Source of the DNA: Tubiluchus corallicola
Taxonomy: Eukaryota > Priapulida > Priapulimorpha > Priapulimorphida > Tubiluchidae
Length of the DNA: 22,500 nucleotides
Assembly (NCBI GenBank): GCA_030141605.1
Contig: JAQGDQ010001764.1
Span: 1 to 22,500 of the forward strand
Direction: 5' to 3'
Both the position numbers and the translations under genes were made by a program. Below are positions 1-10,240 of the stretch, piece after piece (the first letter of the stretch is position 1; every line of letters begins with the position of its first letter). The notes under the pieces were generated by a model. The model was not told the origin of the DNA. It ran no database searches and saw only the letters and a program-made list of their open reading frames with translations.

Positions 1-2269
1 ACTCGCTTTACTTAAATGAAAAAATGATTATAGTTATGCATGCTTCTGTAGATAACTTAATGTAAATAAGGATGAAGTAAATGATGTAATAATTTGAGTA
101 GTGCGAGGTGAGTGTACGACCATACGGTCATTAACAAACTCACCTTACTTAAATGAAAAAATGATTATAGTTATGGATGCTTCTGTAGGTAACTTAATGT
201 AAATAAGGATGAAGTAAATGATGTAATAATTTGAGTAGTGCGAGGTGAGTGTACGACCATACGGTCATTAACAAACTCGCTTTACTTAAATGAAAAAATG
301 ATTATAGTTATGCATGTTTCTGCAGATAACTTAATGTAAATAAGGATGAACTAAATGATGTAATAATTTGAGTAGTGCGAGGTAAGTGTACGACCATACG
401 GTCATTAACACACTCACCTTACTTAGATGAAAAAATGATTATAGTTATGCATGTTTCTGCAGATAACTTAATGTAAATAAGGATGAAGTAAATGATGTAA
501 TAATTTGAGTAGTGCGAGGTAAGTGTACGACCATACGGTCATTAACACACTCACCTTACTTAAATGAAAAAATGATTATAGTTATGCATGTTTCTGCAGA
601 TAACTTAATGTAAATAAGGATGAAGTAAATGATGTAATAATTTGAGTAGTGCGAGGTGAGTGTACGACCATAAGGTCTTTAACACACTCACCTTACTTAA
701 ATGAAAAAATGATTATAGTTATGGATGCTTCTGTAGGTAACTTAATGTAAATAAGGATGAAGTAAATGATGTAATAATTTGAGTAGTGCGAGGTGAGTGT
801 ACGACCATACTACGGTCATTAACAAACTCGCTTTACTTAAATGAAAAAATGATTATAGTTATGGATGCTTCTGTAGGTAACTTAATGTAAATAAGGATGA
901 AGTAAATGATGTAATAATTTGAGTAGTGCGAGGTAAGTGTACGACCATACGGTCATTAACACACTCACCTTACTTAGATGAAAAAATGATTATAGTTATG
1001 CATGTTTCTGCAGATAACTTAATGTAAATAAGGATGAAGTAAATGATGTAATAATTTGAGTAGTGCGAGGTGAGTGTACGACCATACGGTCATTAACACA
1101 CTCACCTTACTTAAATGAAAAAATGATTATAGTTATGCATGTTTCTGCAGATAACTTAATGTAAATAAGGATGAAGTAAATGATGTAATAATTTGAGTAG
1201 TGCGAGGTGAGTGTACGACCATACGGTCATTAACACACTCACCTTACTTAAATGAAAAAATGATTATAGTTATGCATGCTTCTGTAGATAACTTAATGTA
1301 AATAAGGATGAAGTAAATGATGTAATAATTTGAGTAGTGCGAGGTGAGTGTACGACCATACGGTCATTAACACACTCACCTTACTTAAATGAAAAAATGA
1401 TTATAGTTATGCATGCTTCTGTAGATAACTTAATGTAAATAAGGATGAAGTAAATGATGTAATAATTTGAGTAGTGCGAGGTGAGTGTACGACCATACGG
1501 TCATTAACACACTCACCTTACTTAAATGAAAAAATGATTATAGTTATGCATGCTTCTGTAGATAACTTAATGTAAATAAGGATGAAGTAAATGATGTAAT
1601 AATTTGAGTAGTGCGAGGTGAGTGTACGACCATACGGTCATTAACACACTCACCTTACTTAAATGAAAAAATGATTATAGTTATGCATGCTTCTGTAGAT
1701 AACTTAATGTAAATAAGGATGAAGTAAATGATGTAATAATTTGAGTAGTGCAAGGTGAGTGTACGACCATACGGTCATTAACACACTCACCTTACTTAAA
1801 TGAAAAAATGATTATAGTTATGCATGCTTCTGTAGATAACTCAATGTAAATAAGGATGAAGTAAATGATGTAATAATTTGAGTAGTGCGAGGTGAGTGTA
1901 CGACCATACGGTCATTAACACACTCACCTTACTTAAATGAAAAAATGATTATAGTTATGCATGCTTCTGTAGATAACTTAATGTAAATAAGGATGAAGTA
2001 AATGATGTAATAATTTGAGTAGTGCGAGGTGAGTGTACGACCATACGGTCATTAACACACTCACCTTGCTTAAATGAAAAAATGATTATAGTTATGCATG
2101 CTTCTGTAGATAACTTAATGTAAATAAGGATGAAGTAAATGATGTAATAATTTGAGTAGTGTGAGGTGAATGTACGACCATACGGTCATTAACACACTCA
2201 CCTTGCTTAAATGAAAAAATGATTATAGTTATGCATGCTTCTGTAGATAACTTAATGTAAATAAGGATT
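1..2269. repeat. 137-bp satellite array, about 16.5 copies
   Basis: Head-to-tail array. Units start at 1, 138, 275, 412, 549, 686, 826, 963, 1100, 1237, 1374, 1511, 1648, 1785, 1922, 2059 and 2196. The period is 137 bp throughout, except for one 140-bp unit (686-825) with a 3-bp insertion (CATACTACGG for CATACGG). The array runs off the left edge and stops abruptly in mid-unit at about 2269. Copies are very similar and differ mainly at a few linked positions near ATGCATGCTTCTGTAGAT, which define three subtypes. The unit is AT-rich and has stops in all frames, so it is not coding. The junction between units contains an inverted repeat (see findings). Confidence 0.98.
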
Positions 2270-2359
2270 GTGAAAGTTATTTATGAAGTCGAAATTGAAC
2301 ACTTGTAGAAAACAACTAAACACCAGATTACATGTTTGCCGAAAACTGAAACACTTTTA

Positions 2360-3121
2360 TTACAATAAGTACACTACATAGTTATAGGTAACATGACTGC
2401 TGCACTGAGGATCCTTGGATAAGACTATGATGGGGTAGGAAATTGCCACCATCTGTGTTAGGTGCGTCTCAATGATTCCAAGGGTTTGCCACTCTTTTAA
2501 AGAGTCTCTGTATCGTTGTTGTCGTTCTGGAGGCAACCTGTAGAAAGATCGACTATGTGCCAAGGCTTGTTGCTTAGTGAACTGTGGACGTTCGAACCCA
2601 GCCCATGGCAAAGTAGTCTCGTATCGACCATCAATGTGTTTGATGGATAAAGGAAACTCGTCCTTTTCCGTGTCAGGATGAATGTTCATGGACTCCAACT
2701 GCCACCAAGATTCACAGATATTGGCATCTGCATTCCTAGAGTACAGAGTGCGTACAAGAGGAACCAAGGAGGAATGTTGTGACAGGGAGTTAGGAACGCA
2801 ACCACTCAATGTCCAACCGAAGATGGTAGGAATCAGCATAAGATTGGAGTGGAAGATGGGAGCATTAGAGGTAAAGATGTGAGGAAGGGCATCATTACCA
2901 ACCAATACATCAATAGGCAATTGTAATTGACTGTAATCATCAGCATAATCTAAACCTTTTGGTAACGTAGTTAAGCACGACAATTCAACACCCTGAAGGG
3001 GTGAACATATGAAGGGAACAACCCAACAATTCATAAAATACCATTGATCATCATACATACTACGCAGTTTGAACTCATATTTCTGTCTGTTAATTGAGGA
3101 AGTATTCTTCCCACCAAAAGT
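2360..3121 (-). pseudogene. BEL/Pao LTR retrotransposon pol fragment (protease-like to start of RT)
   Basis: The frame is open from 3121 down to the stop at 2360, about 254 codons, and enters from upstream without needing an ATG; the first ATG is at 3058. The translation follows the order of a BEL/Pao polyprotein. First comes a retropepsin-like DUF1758 segment (TFGG, then FICSPLQGVEL, then PIDVLVGNDALPHIF and a FGWTLSGCVP stretch). Next is the connector with the pattern WWQLESMNI. Then comes RYETTLPWAGFERPQF, followed by RQQRYRDSLKEWQTLGIIET, which leads into the reverse transcriptase. It ends where the RT core should begin: the catalytic palm motifs, RNase H and integrase are absent, and no LTRs were seen. 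A frame stop (TAA at 3122-3124) lies next to a 5S rRNA fragment. I infer a dead, doubly truncated copy. The family assignment rests on motif recognition without a database search. Confidence 0.85.
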
Positions 3122-3132
3122 TTAAACTTGAA

Positions 3133-3220
3133 ACCCATCCAAGTACTAACCAGGCTCTACGTTGCTTAACTTCGGTGATCAAACGAGAACCGGTGTTTTC
3201 AACGTGATATGGCCGTAGAC
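3133..3220 (-). pseudogene. 5S rRNA fragment, 5' three-quarters (about nt 1-88)
   Basis: Read on the minus strand from 3220, the sequence begins GTCTACGGCCATATCACG. It then passes through the universal 5S core CTCGTTTGATCACCGAAG and the pol III internal C box CCTGGTTAGTACTTGGATGG. Homology stops after GGATGGGT, so the last roughly 30 nt of the 120-nt molecule are missing. A-box-like and C-box promoter elements are both retained, so it could still bind TFIIIA, but it cannot form helix I. It lies 11 bp upstream of, and in the same orientation as, the BEL/Pao fragment. Confidence 0.92.
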
Positions 3221-3290
3221 ATATCGTACATACATATATTCGTACACACATACATATAATACACACATACACACGTATGTAAGAATAGAT
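3221..3290. repeat. Imperfect CA/TA low-complexity tract
   Basis: A run of ACATACATATAT- and ACACACATACAC-type dinucleotide variants lies directly upstream of the 5S fragment. It is simple sequence with no coding content. Confidence 0.75.
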
Positions 3291-4180
3291 GAATATTGAT
3301 TTCACGTCGATTTTAAAAACATACAACTACAAGTTACAATAGCTTGTCTCACTAACGAATAAATCAAACTATTCAGCTTCGGTTAGAAAGTAATTAATTT
3401 AAATAGTGAACGCTTAATAAAGGATAAGAAAAGGGGCACCTGAAGTTGGTTTCAGAAAAATCGCCTCAAAAAATAATATTACTTTACAGCAATTTTATGC
3501 GAATATCGTACTCGTGTTGAAAGTAATTTTCGTTTGTTTTCATTTTAAATCTCCCTTTTCGGCGGCGCCATTACATGACGTCATATACGCACCACGTAAA
3601 TCAGGGGAAGAAAAGGAAATGTTACATTATGACCCAAAAACTTTCCGTGCAAATCTATATTACTTAGCATTTCGTTTACCTGCTGGAAAGACTTATGTAA
3701 CTAGCCTCATAATTTAAAATGTTTGAGCCAATTGGTAAAATGTCGCTGACTCACCATCCAGGGTGCGCCACTCACCTGCCAAACTGCATTTTTACTCTTA
3801 TTGACAAGATACGGTAATTTAAAACTTTACATAATCAGCAACATGTATGCTACGAATGCTCTGATTATTTTTTCAATGTTACATTGTTACACTTTACTCA
3901 ATGTTATCAAAACTTGTTTCAAACGACCTACCATTGAAATAGCTGCACCTAACGGTCACTGCGGGAGTTTAAATTTACATGTTTTATACAGCGTTACAGC
4001 CGACGCAAGCCCTGCATGCAAAAGGCAGTACGTAACTGATATTCTTGTGCTTTAAGAACAAACTGATTTAATAAAATTATGAAAAAGCTTCAACTTTAAA
4101 AATATAAGGTAAAATCTACACCATAGCACGAATAATAAGAATCATTGCAAGAACAGCATGTACAACGTACACGCTAAAGC
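3291..4180. other. No recognisable feature (AT-rich)
   Basis: About 890 bp of AT-rich sequence. Short open frames at 3514-3717 and 3801-4055 have no recognisable motif or convincing splice context. A CRE-like TGACGTCA occurs near 3577 but is isolated. I see no gene here. Confidence 0.5.
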
Positions 4181-4270
4181 CTAGGACACCTCAAGCGTGG
4201 GGGGGAGGGGGGCATTGCTGACTGTAAAACAGGAGACCAGGACGCCTGTAAATCTAATTTTAAATTGGCT

Positions 4271-4380
4271 CCTCATTTGAGATAAAAGGATCTCTGTTGG
4301 AGGCCTTTTATTTGAGACAAAGGGCCCTTGTTTGAAGCCCTTTATTTGAGATAATGGCCGCTTTTTGAAGCCATTTTTTT
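4271..4380. repeat. Degenerate 34-35-bp tandem repeat, 3 copies
   Basis: Three diverged units begin with TTTGAGA at about 4276, 4311 and 4345. Each contains GG(C/A)...CCTTT halves that are partly self-complementary (for example AAAGGGCCCTTG). This resembles the internal repeats of a non-autonomous DNA transposon, but no terminal inverted repeats could be fixed. Confidence 0.6.
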
Positions 4381-4714
4381 TAAACACTGGGCCCCCAGCT
4401 ACGCAAATGTAGCTGAAATATATTCGAGACGTGGGAGAGCAGATTAGAGGGTGACTCCATCTGACGGGACCCCATATTTTATTAGCTTAAGGGTCACAAA
4501 AGGTCATAATCGGGCCCTGTGTTGAATCAAGTAAACGAAGAGCCCATTTCGTTAATTGGATATTTAATGAGCTAATTTGCATAATTTCATCAATTAGGCA
4601 AAAATTTTACATGGAAAATTTTCATAGTGAGTTGCCACCACACTTGCTAAGATGATTGTCTCGGTAAAGAACAAAGGTCCAGTGATATATTACAAAGTTA
4701 CTAATACTGACCAT
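4381..4714. other. No gene; AT-rich spacer
   Basis: AT-rich sequence with a TTAATGAGCTAATTTGCAT stretch that has the look of interspersed-repeat DNA. No boundaries, terminal repeats or coding signal could be fixed. Confidence 0.4.
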
Positions 4715-4826
4715 ATCTACGGCCATATCACGTTGAAAACATGGGTTCTCGTCTGATCACCGAAGTTAAGTAAAGTAGTACCTGGTTAGCATTGTATCGC
4801 CTAGGAATACCAGGTGAAGTAGGCTT
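4715..4826 (+). pseudogene. Damaged 5S rRNA-like sequence
   Basis: It starts ATCTACGGCCATATCACG, matching the start of the 5S copy at 3220, and continues through TTCTCGTCTGATCACCGAAG. It ends with the 5S 3' arm pattern CTAGGAATACCAGGTG...GTAGGCTT. Length is about 112 nt against the usual 120. The C box is broken: after CCTGGTTAG the TACTTGGATGGG part is lost or replaced, so this copy has both ends of 5S but a defective internal promoter. It directly heads a GC-rich segment, which suggests the head of a 5S-derived SINE; an isolated pseudogene is the alternative. Confidence 0.88.
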
Positions 4827-5190
4827 GCGGGATGCCCACACTGTATCTCGACACTAGGCGGAGGAGTTGCACAAGCAGCCAACGGCTAGAGGGTGGAGGA
4901 GGTCAAGTGATCCAACGGCCATGTGTAGAGGAGTAAACCTTCCAAATCAGGAGTGGAGCCTCGAAGGCGGACCAGTGCAGCATGCTCACTGACCCCGGCA
5001 GCTCCTGCAGCCAACCTGGTGCCAAACGTATCGCTCTGCTTTGCTTTGGGCTACACCAGGAAGGAAGAGAGGGGGTCCCTGTTGTCTGGCAACTCAGGAT
5101 CTCCATACACCTTGCCCAGGCGTGCACTCCAGTGGTTCAAGGATCGGACAGCTCAGCCACAGTCGACGCTGCAGCTCCATCAATGTGATC
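4827..5190 (+). mobile_element. Candidate body of a 5S-derived SINE
   Basis: This 360-bp block is clearly more GC-rich than the AT-rich DNA on both sides and follows the 5S-like head without a gap. Open frames on both strands (for example 4953-5195 plus, 4903-5127 minus) have no protein-family motif and look incidental. 5S-headed SINEs (SINE3 class) are known in animals. What is missing here is a clear tail and target-site duplication, so the call is an inference from position and composition. Confidence 0.4.
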
Positions 5191-6159
5191 AATAACTGAC
5201 TCTCTTGGCGCACACTCCATTGTCTTCCGAGACAGAAGGATGCCAACCACTAATACTGAGCATTGATGCTGATGCTGATAGCCCTAGCTGTAATCCTAAT
5301 CCTAACCCAATTAGTAATCCGTTTCTCGAACTAATTTCTTGTGTGTGGAGAATTGTAAACTTTATCTGCCATAATTTTGCTTGGCAGCAATTTCGATTAT
5401 TTAACGATTGTTTTCCTATGCAATTGTAAACAATTATATATATTACGAATGAGAAATGCTTAGGTTGCTTTTGTCGTGTAAATAATTATTGTTGCCATGC
5501 TTTATTTGAGTTAATATATTATTTATGCTGTTGAGTTTTTATGAGAGGGGGTTAAAGATGAAAGGCTGGGAGAGAGAGAACGGCTATGCAGTAAAGACTT
5601 TGCTACTTGGTACAAAAACACAAACTTAAAAGTACTATAATTTATCCTTACCAAATTTTCCGCATAGTGGAATCTCCCACCGTCATTATGGCGTTTGAAA
5701 ATTTACCCCCCCCCCTAAATTTGTTTAGTTATTGTCCGATTCAAAAACCATGGAATGAGAGACTCTAGGCCTACGTTGCTTAGCTTAGTTTGTTGAAGCT
5801 GCTTTTGGAAGGTGTGTTGAATATCTGAAAAAGGAAAAAGTTGAGGGACTAGGTTGAGGACCCTGAAACAATGACGTCACTGGTTGTGCTGATTTGCATC
5901 TTTTGCATAGTGAACAATTTTCAGGTGAGAATTTTACAACAGGTAACGCAAGTAGTTTTACAACAGGTAACAACAAAACAAATTTATTTTCAATGTCTGC
6001 AAGAATGAGATCTTAAAACTATTTGTGTTTAAAGGAAGACAGGATGATTTTTCATATACTCCCCAATTTTCAAATCCGATAAAAGGTCTACATTTTAATG
6101 CAATTAATACTGCAATGGCGTTTCTCAAATTAAATAATAGATTAAAATCTTAATTAACG
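5191..6159. other. No recognisable gene
   Basis: Mostly AT-rich. It includes a short CCTAATCCTAACCC stretch near 5297 (telomere-like, degenerate) and a poly-C run near 5707. Short open frames (5205-5429 plus, 5785-5976 minus) show no family motif. Confidence 0.45.
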
Positions 6160-6460
6160 GCGGGCGAGCCGAACTATTGATGACATCACAAACTAACATA
6201 ATTTTCAAAAGCAAAAATATTTGACGAGCGTGTTTGTGAAAGCGAGAATTAATTGTAGTACAGTGCTAAAATATTCACGTTTGCCGGTCTTAGTGCTTCG
6301 CTAAGCCGCGCGTAACTTAGAAAGTTTAACAAAATTTGAGTATCCGAGGTAATTATTATTTAATCGTAGCTTTGATTCAAAAATCCCATTGTAGTGTTCA
6401 ATATTTTTGAGCATTCTTTATTTTGAGCTAATGTCTACACAACTGTCCAGTTTTTCTTTT
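6160..6460 (+). repeat. Arm 1 of three-armed inverted repeat (diverged)
   Basis: Matches arm 3 in the same orientation. The best-preserved part runs from 6284 (CCGGTCTTAG, then AAGCCGCG, GAGTATCCGAGGTAATTATT) to about 6450. The outer part (6179-6283, starting GATGACATCACAAACTAAC) is weakly similar to the CRE-containing outer part of arms 2 and 3. It abuts arm 2 in opposite orientation around 6464, making a near-palindrome. Confidence 0.75.
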
Positions 6461-6468
6461 AAGGACCC

Positions 6469-6752
6469 GATGATTGTGTAAACACGAGTTCACAATAAAG
6501 TACGCTCTAAAATATTGAAAACTACAACAGCTTTTTTTAAATCAAAGCTTAGATTAAATAATAATTACCTCGGATACTCAACTTTCGTTAAACTTTCAAA
6601 GCTACTCGCGGCTTGGTGAATCTACTAAGATTGGCAACGGCGCTTTTTTGTCACGTGCACGTGGCCGACAAACAGAAGCCGGTACCGTGATAAGCATGAT
6701 CATGAACTGTTGTGTTAGTTTCTGACGTCATATGATGCAGAGCCCATTTTCG
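6469..6752 (-). repeat. Arm 2 of inverted repeat, 284 bp
   Basis: Reverse complement of 7027-7310 with only scattered mismatches over 284 bp, separated by a 274-bp spacer. Contains the double E-box palindrome CACGTGCACGTG (6652-6663), the CRE palindrome TGACGTCA (6723-6730), a GGTACC site and an ATGATCATGA palindrome. The matching arms suggest a foldback transposon or a segmental inverted duplication. Confidence 0.92.
6652..6663. promoter_or_regulatory. Double E-box palindrome CACGTGCACGTG (also 7116-7127)
   Basis: A perfect 12-bp palindrome made of two overlapping CACGTG E-boxes, present in both arms. CACGTG is the core site of bHLH-ZIP factors. Retention in both copies may simply reflect recent duplication, and no promoter was shown. 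Confidence 0.45.
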
Positions 6753-7026
6753 AGCTATCACGCGTTTAAGCAGTAACACTTACGCAAACGTGCTTGACGC
6801 GCAAGGGAAGACGCTTGACATCGCACAAACTGTGGTTAGTTTCTGACGTAAGCAATAGCTGTGTTTGGTTGCCGCTAATTAACTTTGTAAGCTAATTATT
6901 CAAATGTAAGAAACAATTGCTAACTTTTACAGGCAAGAAAATGTACATTTTGGACAGTAAAATAAAATGAGATTGAGTCTAAAGATTGAGTCCCTTGCAC
7001 GTCAAGCACATTTACGATTGGTGTCA

Positions 7027-7310
7027 CGAAAATGGGCTCTGCATCATATGACGTCAGAAACTAACACAGCAGTTCATGATCATGGTTATCACGGTACCGC
7101 CTTCTATTTGTCGGCCACGTGCACGTGACAAAAAAGCGCCGCTGCCAATCTTAGTAGATTCACTGAGCCGCGAGTAGCTTTGAAAGTTTGACAAAGTTTG
7201 AGTATCCGAGGTAATTATTATTTAATCTAAGCTTTGATGTAAAAAAAGCTATTGTAGTTTTCAATATTTTAGAGCATTCTTTATTCTGAACTCGTGTTTA
7301 CACAATCATC
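7027..7310 (+). repeat. Arm 3 of inverted repeat, 284 bp
   Basis: Inverted partner of arm 2. It keeps the same palindromes: TGACGTCA at 7049-7056 and CACGTGCACGTG at 7116-7127. The spacer (6753-7026) also contains a short partial copy of the CRE-side motif (GTTAGTTTCTGACGTAAG near 6835). No terminal target-site duplication was identified. Confidence 0.92.
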
Positions 7311-7370
7311 CGCTTTTCCATTAAGTTTACATCTTCACTCAATGGTCACTATTATTATTATTATTAACAG

Positions 7371-7500
7371 ACTGCTCTGGGCTACGACGACTGCAGGGAC
7401 GACTCTGATTGTTCTCACACTGACTGCTGTCAAAACACCGTCATATACGTTCCATACAGAACAATCGGAGGGCAGATAAGAGTTGCCACGAAGCATATAA
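7371..7500 (+). CDS. Candidate exon, Cys-rich; possible upstream ITIH-like exon
   Basis: A 130-nt stretch open in one frame, bounded by an acceptor (TTATTATTAACAG) and a strong donor (GTAAGT at 7501). It starts in phase 0 and ends in phase 1. The 43 codons begin TALGYDDCRDDSDCSHTDCC and end IGGQIRVATKHI, with four cysteines. It can be spliced in phase onto the ITIH exon at 12108: its final A plus TT makes Ile. The joined end, IRVATKHI followed by IAPNSMTHTYF, resembles the family segment just before the GSEIVVAG hallmark. The Cys-rich first half does not look like ITIH and could belong to a small secreted Cys-rich protein, or the exon may be chance. The upstream frame is closed by TAA just before the acceptor. 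The intron to 12108 would be 4.6 kb and would hold both the 83-bp satellite and the TGAA tract. Confidence 0.4.
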
Positions 7501-8225
7501 GTAAGTTTGAAGTTAAACATATTACATCACTGTGCGTTCAGAGTTAACTGCTGGTCAACAAGTCGACAAGAAAGTGAAAACTCTGACAGTTGCTGCGCAT
7601 TGTTGCCAGTGGGCCAGTGACGTAGTAAGTGCTTGTGGCGGAAGGGGGTGAAAAAACTTCTGGCGCCCTACCCTTTTAATGTTTTTGTCTTTTGTTGCAT
7701 TCTTGAAGCCGCAAACTGTGCTTTTTTGCGTCCCTTAACGCGACTTTCCTTTTTCGACATGATGGGGTAAAGATCATGCTGAGTTTGATTTGTGGTACTG
7801 CAGCAGAGTAACTCTTTTCTATCCATTAATTAATCGCAACACGACAGTCATTAAACATTCAGCTCCGGCATTAAAACTTGCAAAGATTATGAAAGATACA
7901 GAACACTTCAGGTTTTCACAATAATACAATCAGCATTTGGAGAAACGTCATTGTTTCTCACAAAATTATCCATCTGCTAAGCCACATGATACCCTATATA
8001 CACGGTTAAGTAACAATATTAGCCTTTTCCTAATCTGTACGTAGTAATTAAGTCGGTTAGGGTGATCTCTGACTAGGCAGTTTTATTGTAGGCTAAAAAC
8101 TTTTATTAATGTCGCATTAGTAATTAATAATTAACAGTCATTGAACTCTAGAAGAGTTCTCCCCTTCTCAAACTTGGGCCGGGAGGAGGTTGCCCATTGT
8201 CGGCCCCAGTTTGCTATAGGCATTT
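7501..8225. other. No recognisable feature
   Basis: Unique-looking sequence between the candidate exon and the 83-bp array. No coding, RNA or transposon signature was identified. Confidence 0.4.
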
Positions 8226-10118
8226 GGTTGTTGCTGCGTGAATGCTTCGGCGTGTTACTCTAGACACTTAACCGAACTCGACATTCAACAGTAAGTTGTT
8301 GGTCTGCTGTGTCTAATGTGAACGCTTCGACGAGTTACTCTAGACACGTCTTAACCGAACTCGACACTCAACCGCAAGTTGTTGGTCTGCTGTGACTAGT
8401 GTGAACGCTTCGACGAGTTACTCTAGACACTTCTTAACCGAACTCGACACTCAACAGTAAGTTGTTGGTCTGCTGTGTCTAGTGTGAACGCTTCGGCGAG
8501 TTACTCTAGACACTTCTTAACCGAACTCGACACTCAACAGCAAGTTGTTGGTCTGCTGTGTCTAGTGTGAACGCTTCGACGAGTTACTCTAGACACTTCT
8601 TAACCGAACTCGACACTCAACAGCGTGTTGCTGGTCTGCTGTGTCTAGTGTGAACGCTTCGGCGTGTTACTCTAGACACTTCTTAACCGAACTCGACACT
8701 CAACAGTAAGTTGTTGGTCTGCTGTGTCTAATGTGAACGCTTCGGCGAGTTACTCTAGACACTTCTTAACCGAACTCGACACTCAACCGCAAGTTGTTGG
8801 TCTGCTGTGTCTAGTGTGAACGCTTCGGCAAGTTACTCTAGACACTTCTTAACCGAACTCGACACTCAACAGCAAGTTGTTGGTCTGCTGTGTCTAGCGT
8901 GAATGCTTCGGCAAGTTACTCTAGACACTTCTTAACCGAACTCGACACTCAACAGCAAGCTGTTGGTCTGCTGTGTCTAGTGTGAACGCTTCGGCGAGTT
9001 ACTCTAGACACTTCTTAACCGAACTCGACACTCAACCGAAAGTTGTTGGTCTGCTGTGACTAGTGTGAACGCTTCGGCGAGTTACTCTAGACACTTCTTA
9101 ACCGAACTCGACATTCAACAGTAAGTTGTTGGTCTGCTGTGTCTAATGTGAACGCTTCGGCGAGTTACTCTAGACACTTCTTAACCGAACTCGACACTCA
9201 ACAGCAAGTTGTTGGTCTGCTGTGTCTAGTGTGAACGCTTCGGCGAGTTATTCTAGACACTTCTTAACCGAACTCGACATTCAACAGCAAGTTGTTGGTC
9301 TGCTGTGTCTAATGTGAACGCTTCGACGAGTTACTCTAGACACTTCTTAACCGAACTCGACACTCAACAGTAAGTTGTTGGTCTGCTGTGTCTAGTGTGA
9401 ACGCTTCGACGAGTTACTCTAGACACTTCTTAACCGAACTCGACACTCAACAGCAAGTTGCTGGTCTGCTGTGTCTAGTGTGAACGCTTCGACGAGTTAC
9501 TCTAGACACTTCTTAACCGAACTCGACACTCAACAGTAAGTTGTTGGTCTGCTGTGTCTAGTGTGAACGCTTCGGCGTGTTACTTTAGACACTTCTTAAC
9601 CGAACTCGACACTCAACAGCAAGTTGTTGATCTGCTGCGTCTAGTGTGAACGCTTCGGCGAGTTACTCTAGACACTTCTTAACCGAACTCGACACTCAAC
9701 AGCAAGTTGTTGGTCTGCTGTGTCTAATGTGAACGCTTCGACGAGTTACTCTAGACACTTCTTAACCGAACTCGACACTCAACAGCAAGTTGTTGGTCTG
9801 CTGTGTCTAGTGTGAATGCTTCGGCGTGTTACTCTAGACACTTCTTAACCGTACTCGACACTCAACAGCAAGTTGTTGGTCTGCTGTGTCTAGCGTGAAT
9901 GCTTCGGCGTGTTACTCTAGACACTTAACCGAACTCGACACTCAACTGCAAGTTGTTGGTCTGCTGTGACTAGTGTGAACGCTTCGGCGTGTTACTCTAG
10001 ACACTTCTTGACCGAACTGGACACTCAACCGCAAGTTGTTGGTCTGCTGTGACTAGTGTGAACGCTTCGGCGAGTTACTCTAGACACTTCTCAACCGAAC
10101 TCGACACTCAACAGCAAG
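8226..10118. repeat. 83-bp satellite array, about 22-23 copies
   Basis: Head-to-tail units of 83 bp. TAGACAC anchors at 8261, 8341, 8424 and 8507 show spacings of 80, 83 and 83, the first unit lacking 3 bp (CTT for CTTCTT). Each unit contains TAGACACTTCTTAACCGAAC, CAAGTTGTTGGTCTGCTGTG and CGCTTCGGCGAGTTACTC. Internal symmetry includes GTGTCTAG...CTAGACAC across the unit junction and CAGCA...TGCTG. The length is not a multiple of three, and the array has no coding sense. Related sequence (GCGAGTTACTCTCGACAC) occurs in the MITE at 16120-16381. Confidence 0.97.
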
Positions 10119-10240
10119 TTTTACTCTCTCGTCTGAACGCGCTTTAACGAGTTACTTGACGAATTAAGTTAACGTGGTTTTATTCGCCGACCAATAGTGA
10201 ATCTTTTTAGTAATTGATGCACTGTAACGTTTAACTCAAG

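Noticed and set aside
3090-3326. Minus-strand 78-codon open frame
   Set aside because: It is the 5S rRNA fragment and CA/TA tract read as protein.
1-10118. CRISPR-like arrays
   Set aside because: Both long arrays are head-to-tail repeats without unique spacers, in a eukaryotic context.
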